Positions 60,561 to 64,000 of a stretch of 64,000 nt of DNA are shown piece after piece (the stretch's first letter is position 1; every line of letters begins with the position of its first letter). Location: assembly GCA_013396635.1 (NCBI GenBank), contig WBMW01005542.1:1221397-1285396 (forward strand). Direction: 5' to 3'. The notes below the pieces were generated by a model. It was not told the origin of the DNA. It searched no databases and worked only from the letters and a program-made list of their open reading frames with translations. The stretch comes from Penelope pileata (Eukaryota > Chordata > Aves > Galliformes > Cracidae). Position numbers and translations under genes: made by a program.

Positions 60561-62427
60561 AAAAAAATCAAGCAGAAGAAGTCACAACCAAGGAATTGCC
60601 TTGCATGCTTGTCTTTCTGTCTTGCAATGTGAGAGTTCTGCTCTTTTACAGATTTTTATAGCCATAAAATAGTAATGAGGCTATTTACAAAGGTTGTGCA
60701 AAGTTAAACTAAGCTTTGTGGGTTATAGTGAAATGGGCACAGTAGATTCAAAATGCAAACTGCTGTTATACATTCATATAGTAACTTTATTTTGCCGTGT
60801 AACGCTTTATACCAACCTTTGCAGTTTTCTTTCAGCATCACCCAGCAGTCCCCAGGGATCCAATGTCACTTAATGACTCCTTCCTGACTTGACAAAACGT
60901 GTTTGGTATCATAACTAATTGAGTTTAACAAAAAGCCAAATCAGGCTGAAGTAGGACAGTGATTGGCCTGTTTAATTAGTTGGGTGCTTTTATTTGATTT
61001 TATAGACTCTTGTTAGAGATGGTTTGTCTTTGATGTTGCCTCTCTTTGTGTTTGTTTCCAGCCATGAAAACTGTTCTCTGTGTAATTGGGAGAAGTTGGG
61101 ATAATGTAATTAGGGAAATATCCTTTAGCTGGTGAATCTTTTTCCTGATGGGGCTTTATCTGAAAGGAAACACTGCTTTTTTATCGAGCAGCGATTAGTC
61201 ACTGATCTGTTTCATCTGGGTACAGGCTCGCGGAGAGCTGCGGTGTATTTTTCATAATGAATTGTTTGTAAATGTGGCTCCTCCTTGCGGGTAATCTTTG
61301 TAACACGCCGCTGGGCAAACGTGCTCTCAGCCCTGCACAGAAGAACGCTCTGAGCCTAAGCTTTCAGGTTGCCTGGGTTTAGAAACAGACAGCAAATCAT
61401 TAACAATTAATATCCAGAAGCATTTCAGCCATGTGCCTACACCCAAGTCCCATTTCCTGGTGGACCTCTCTTGCAAGTCCATGAGCTAGTTCCTGGCTCT
61501 GTGATCTGTGAAGGGTTTTGTGAAGCGACAGACCAAGGTGGAGCAAAGGGAGATGCTTGCCCAAGGAGACCAGATAGCCTCTTTGTGCACAGCTGTGGTG
61601 TTAGCAGGTGATGTAATTTGCCGTGTTTTCAACATTTAAAATATCATATCTGAATGTTATACTCAGATAAAGGATCTTTTTGAAGTGGAAACTCAAGTCT
61701 GAAGAGTTCAGTATTTGACCTGAGTATAATTTTATAGGTCCTTCTTATATGCAGTTTATTGTTGATATTTTCTTTTCCGCTATTTACACTCATAAAACAT
61801 CTGTTCTCCACATAATACTGACAAGTCAAAATAAAATGAGGTCCACCTGAAATAAACATTTAGATTTTCTTAATGCAGTACTTTTGAGATTTTTTATTTA
61901 AATTTGAGTATTTGTGAAAGGCAAACTCTCTTTGAAAGAAAACCGACACATTCTTTATAAGATGATGAAAAAACTTGATTTATTTTCTGTGATTTAACAG
62001 ACCAAATATTGCATAATTTAGAATGCACAAATGGACAGTATGGCTGGAACAGATGTTGTTGTATGGTGGTATTTGAGAAACATTATAAGAAAATGTGTTT
62101 GTCACATCTTAGTGGTTCTCTCTCATTTACTGAGTTGTGGTTGTTTTTACGGTGTCTTCAGAAAGCACTGTTTTTCTTTGTACCTAACAAACAGATTTCC
62201 CCAGTGGGAAAAGCAGGGGGAATAGAGTGGTGCTGTGTCTGTAGCTCTCAGCTTTGCAAAAAGCAAGTATAACATCCACAGTCACTTGGCAAAGACGGCG
62301 AAAAAGCAGTCATTCAATTTCATTTCATTTTAGTACTGTTTTCTTTTCACTTATGAGGAGAAAGAGAAACAAAACGATGTCTCTATCCGTCATCTCTATC
62401 CATCATCTCTTTCCACCATCTTATGCC
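60561..62427. other. Intergenic; possible conserved non-coding stretch
   Basis: No coding exon. The part from about 60960 to 61380 is repeat-free with homeodomain-like TAATTA/TTAATTAG motifs and looks like a regulatory element candidate, but this is only an impression. Confidence 0.35.
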
Positions 62428-62586
62428 CCGTCCCTGAAGGTGTTCAAGGCCGGGTTGTATGGGGCCCTGGGCAGCCTGATCTAGTACAAGATCTGGAGCT
62501 TGGTGACCCTGCCTGCAGCACGGGGGTTGGAACTTGATTATCCTTGGGGTCCCTTCCAACTCAGGCCACTCTATGATTCTATGATC
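62428..62586 (+). repeat. CR1 LINE 3' end fragment
   Basis: 'cctgaaggtgttcaaggccg', 'gccctgggcagcctgatcta' and the terminal 'ctctatgattctatgatc' give a clear + strand CR1 3' end of about 160 bp, of the same type as the copy at 19724-20450. Confidence 0.92.
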
Positions 62587-64000
62587 TTTATTCTCTAGCA
62601 AACCCATAATCAGAGGATTTGTCACAAAACCTCAAAGGAAAGGAATATAAACTTTTGAGTATGTAGGTGACTGGACATGGTTCAGAACAAGGAATAGCTC
62701 ATGCAGTCTTTCTTTCCTTTTGTCCTTGTTCAGATTTTCACCCTAGACAAACACAAGCAGTGATATTTCTGAGATACCTGTGTTCTTTTCCTGCTATGGC
62801 TGAGAAACACACCTGTTCCTGTGAACGTGGGCAGCCACACAACTTGTGTGTACATCTGTCAGCCACTAGGAGCTTGCTTGGCAGCACAATTGTGATTCAG
62901 GGACCTCTCCCCCATCTCTTTCCCCATCTCTTAGCTTTACCCTACCACTTAACGAAGGATGATCCTTGGGGCGACCAGAGAAGTCACCAAGTCAGCTTAA
63001 TCTCTGATGTGAATTTAACTGAATATGTCCTTGGGACATTAGAATGATCACAGTGCTGTTGTGATTTTCCTAACAACTAATAGCTAGATGTATTGATTTT
63101 CCATGGGGATTGGGGTTGCAACAACACTAGATTACATGGAAATAATAATTAAAAGATCATTTTCCTAAGCTGGCTAAGTGATCTGACTGATACATTACCT
63201 ACTGTTCATGTTACTGGGTAAAGAAAAGACTATGCAGATGTAGGAAGCTTTTTCTGTACAAGTCTTTAGATAAAATAACCCACTTTATTTGCTCTTTTAC
63301 ATGAGATAAGAAGACATTCAACAGCAGTGAAAAGAAATGAAAGTAAGAATTATAAAGGAAAGATTTTTCTTATCGCCAATCCATTGAATGTGTTGTCAAG
63401 GAGGTATGAATCAGTTGTTGTTTGTGTGTCACAGGCACAGTGACGGTGTCATGAGGACATAAACAGTAGGATTTAATAAATGCATTTGGAAATTGGAAGG
63501 ATTTTCATACCTTTAAGATAAAAGCTATTTTGAGTGTGCTGGGGAGCACATTGTTTTACTGCAAAATTATTTTTTGGCTGCATGGTATGGACTTCACATA
63601 CCTTTCTCTAAAGCTTATGATGTTGGCTGTGGAGATGGTATAGAAGACAGAGAATCACAGAATATGGAAAGAATGGTGCAGTAATCATAAAAATATGATG
63701 TATGGAATTTTTAATTGTAATAATTTATTAATTGTATTCCCGTCACAGTCAATAATCCAAACACACATTTCCTGCAGAAGCTAATGTCACTGTGCTGTAA
63801 TTAAAGTGAATTTCTTGTTCTGAAACACTGGCAGAAAGATGCCTTTTAAAATTCAATACACATAGTGTTCCTTGAAGGAAGAGTAAACTGGTCTGGCCAG
63901 ATTGAAAAGAACTAAGAAGATAAAGAGTTGGAAAATATGTGAGCCGTCAGGTCTGATTTAGGAGAGAGATACTGATGTATAAATGGATAAGCATGAAATG
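62587..64000. other. Intergenic to window end, nothing recognised
   Basis: AT-rich. An open frame of 126 codons (62667-63047) has no recognisable similarity and is probably chance. Confidence 0.5.

Noticed and set aside
1..64000. CRISPR arrays, operons, tRNA or rRNA genes
   Set aside because: No regularly spaced direct repeats, no compact unidirectional gene clusters, and no tRNA/rRNA-like segments noticed. The window is vertebrate nuclear DNA.

Overview
This window is vertebrate nuclear DNA, almost certainly avian and probably galliform. Three things show this: spliced genes with GT-AG introns, many CR1 LINE fragments with the bird-type 3' end (repeated ATTCTATG-like octamers), and two LTR fragments of a family I recognise from bird endogenous retroviruses. 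The gene order TMEM67 then PDP1, both on the + strand, is the order known from human 8q22.1 and is conserved in amniotes.

Layout. Positions 1-14641 hold the 3' two thirds of TMEM67 (meckelin), a transition-zone membrane protein of the primary cilium. I resolve 18 exons (640 codons plus stop) by homology, splice sites and phase continuity; they match human exons 11-28. About 14.6-41.8 kb is intergenic. It holds a GC-richer block (about 18.4-30.3 kb), four CR1 copies and one reverse-oriented LTR, but no gene I can support. A CpG island at about 41.8-42.76 kb is the PDP1 promoter and first exon. The rest of PDP1 (pyruvate dehydrogenase phosphatase catalytic subunit 1) is one large exon at 45358-47009, followed by a long 3' UTR that probably ends near 49.33 kb. 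From there to 64 kb is intergenic DNA with several CR1 copies, including a long broken one next to a 45-base assembly gap.

The two genes are unrelated in function: TMEM67 acts at the ciliary membrane, and PDP1 acts in the mitochondrial matrix, where it reactivates the pyruvate dehydrogenase complex. Nothing in the window suggests a co-regulated cluster. The most useful non-obvious observation is the small first coding exon of PDP1 in the CpG island. It gives the long N-terminal isoform known in mammals, and there is another in-frame ATG 10 codons upstream. I found no CRISPR, operon-like or defence-type system; nearly all other open reading frames are chance or repeat-derived.
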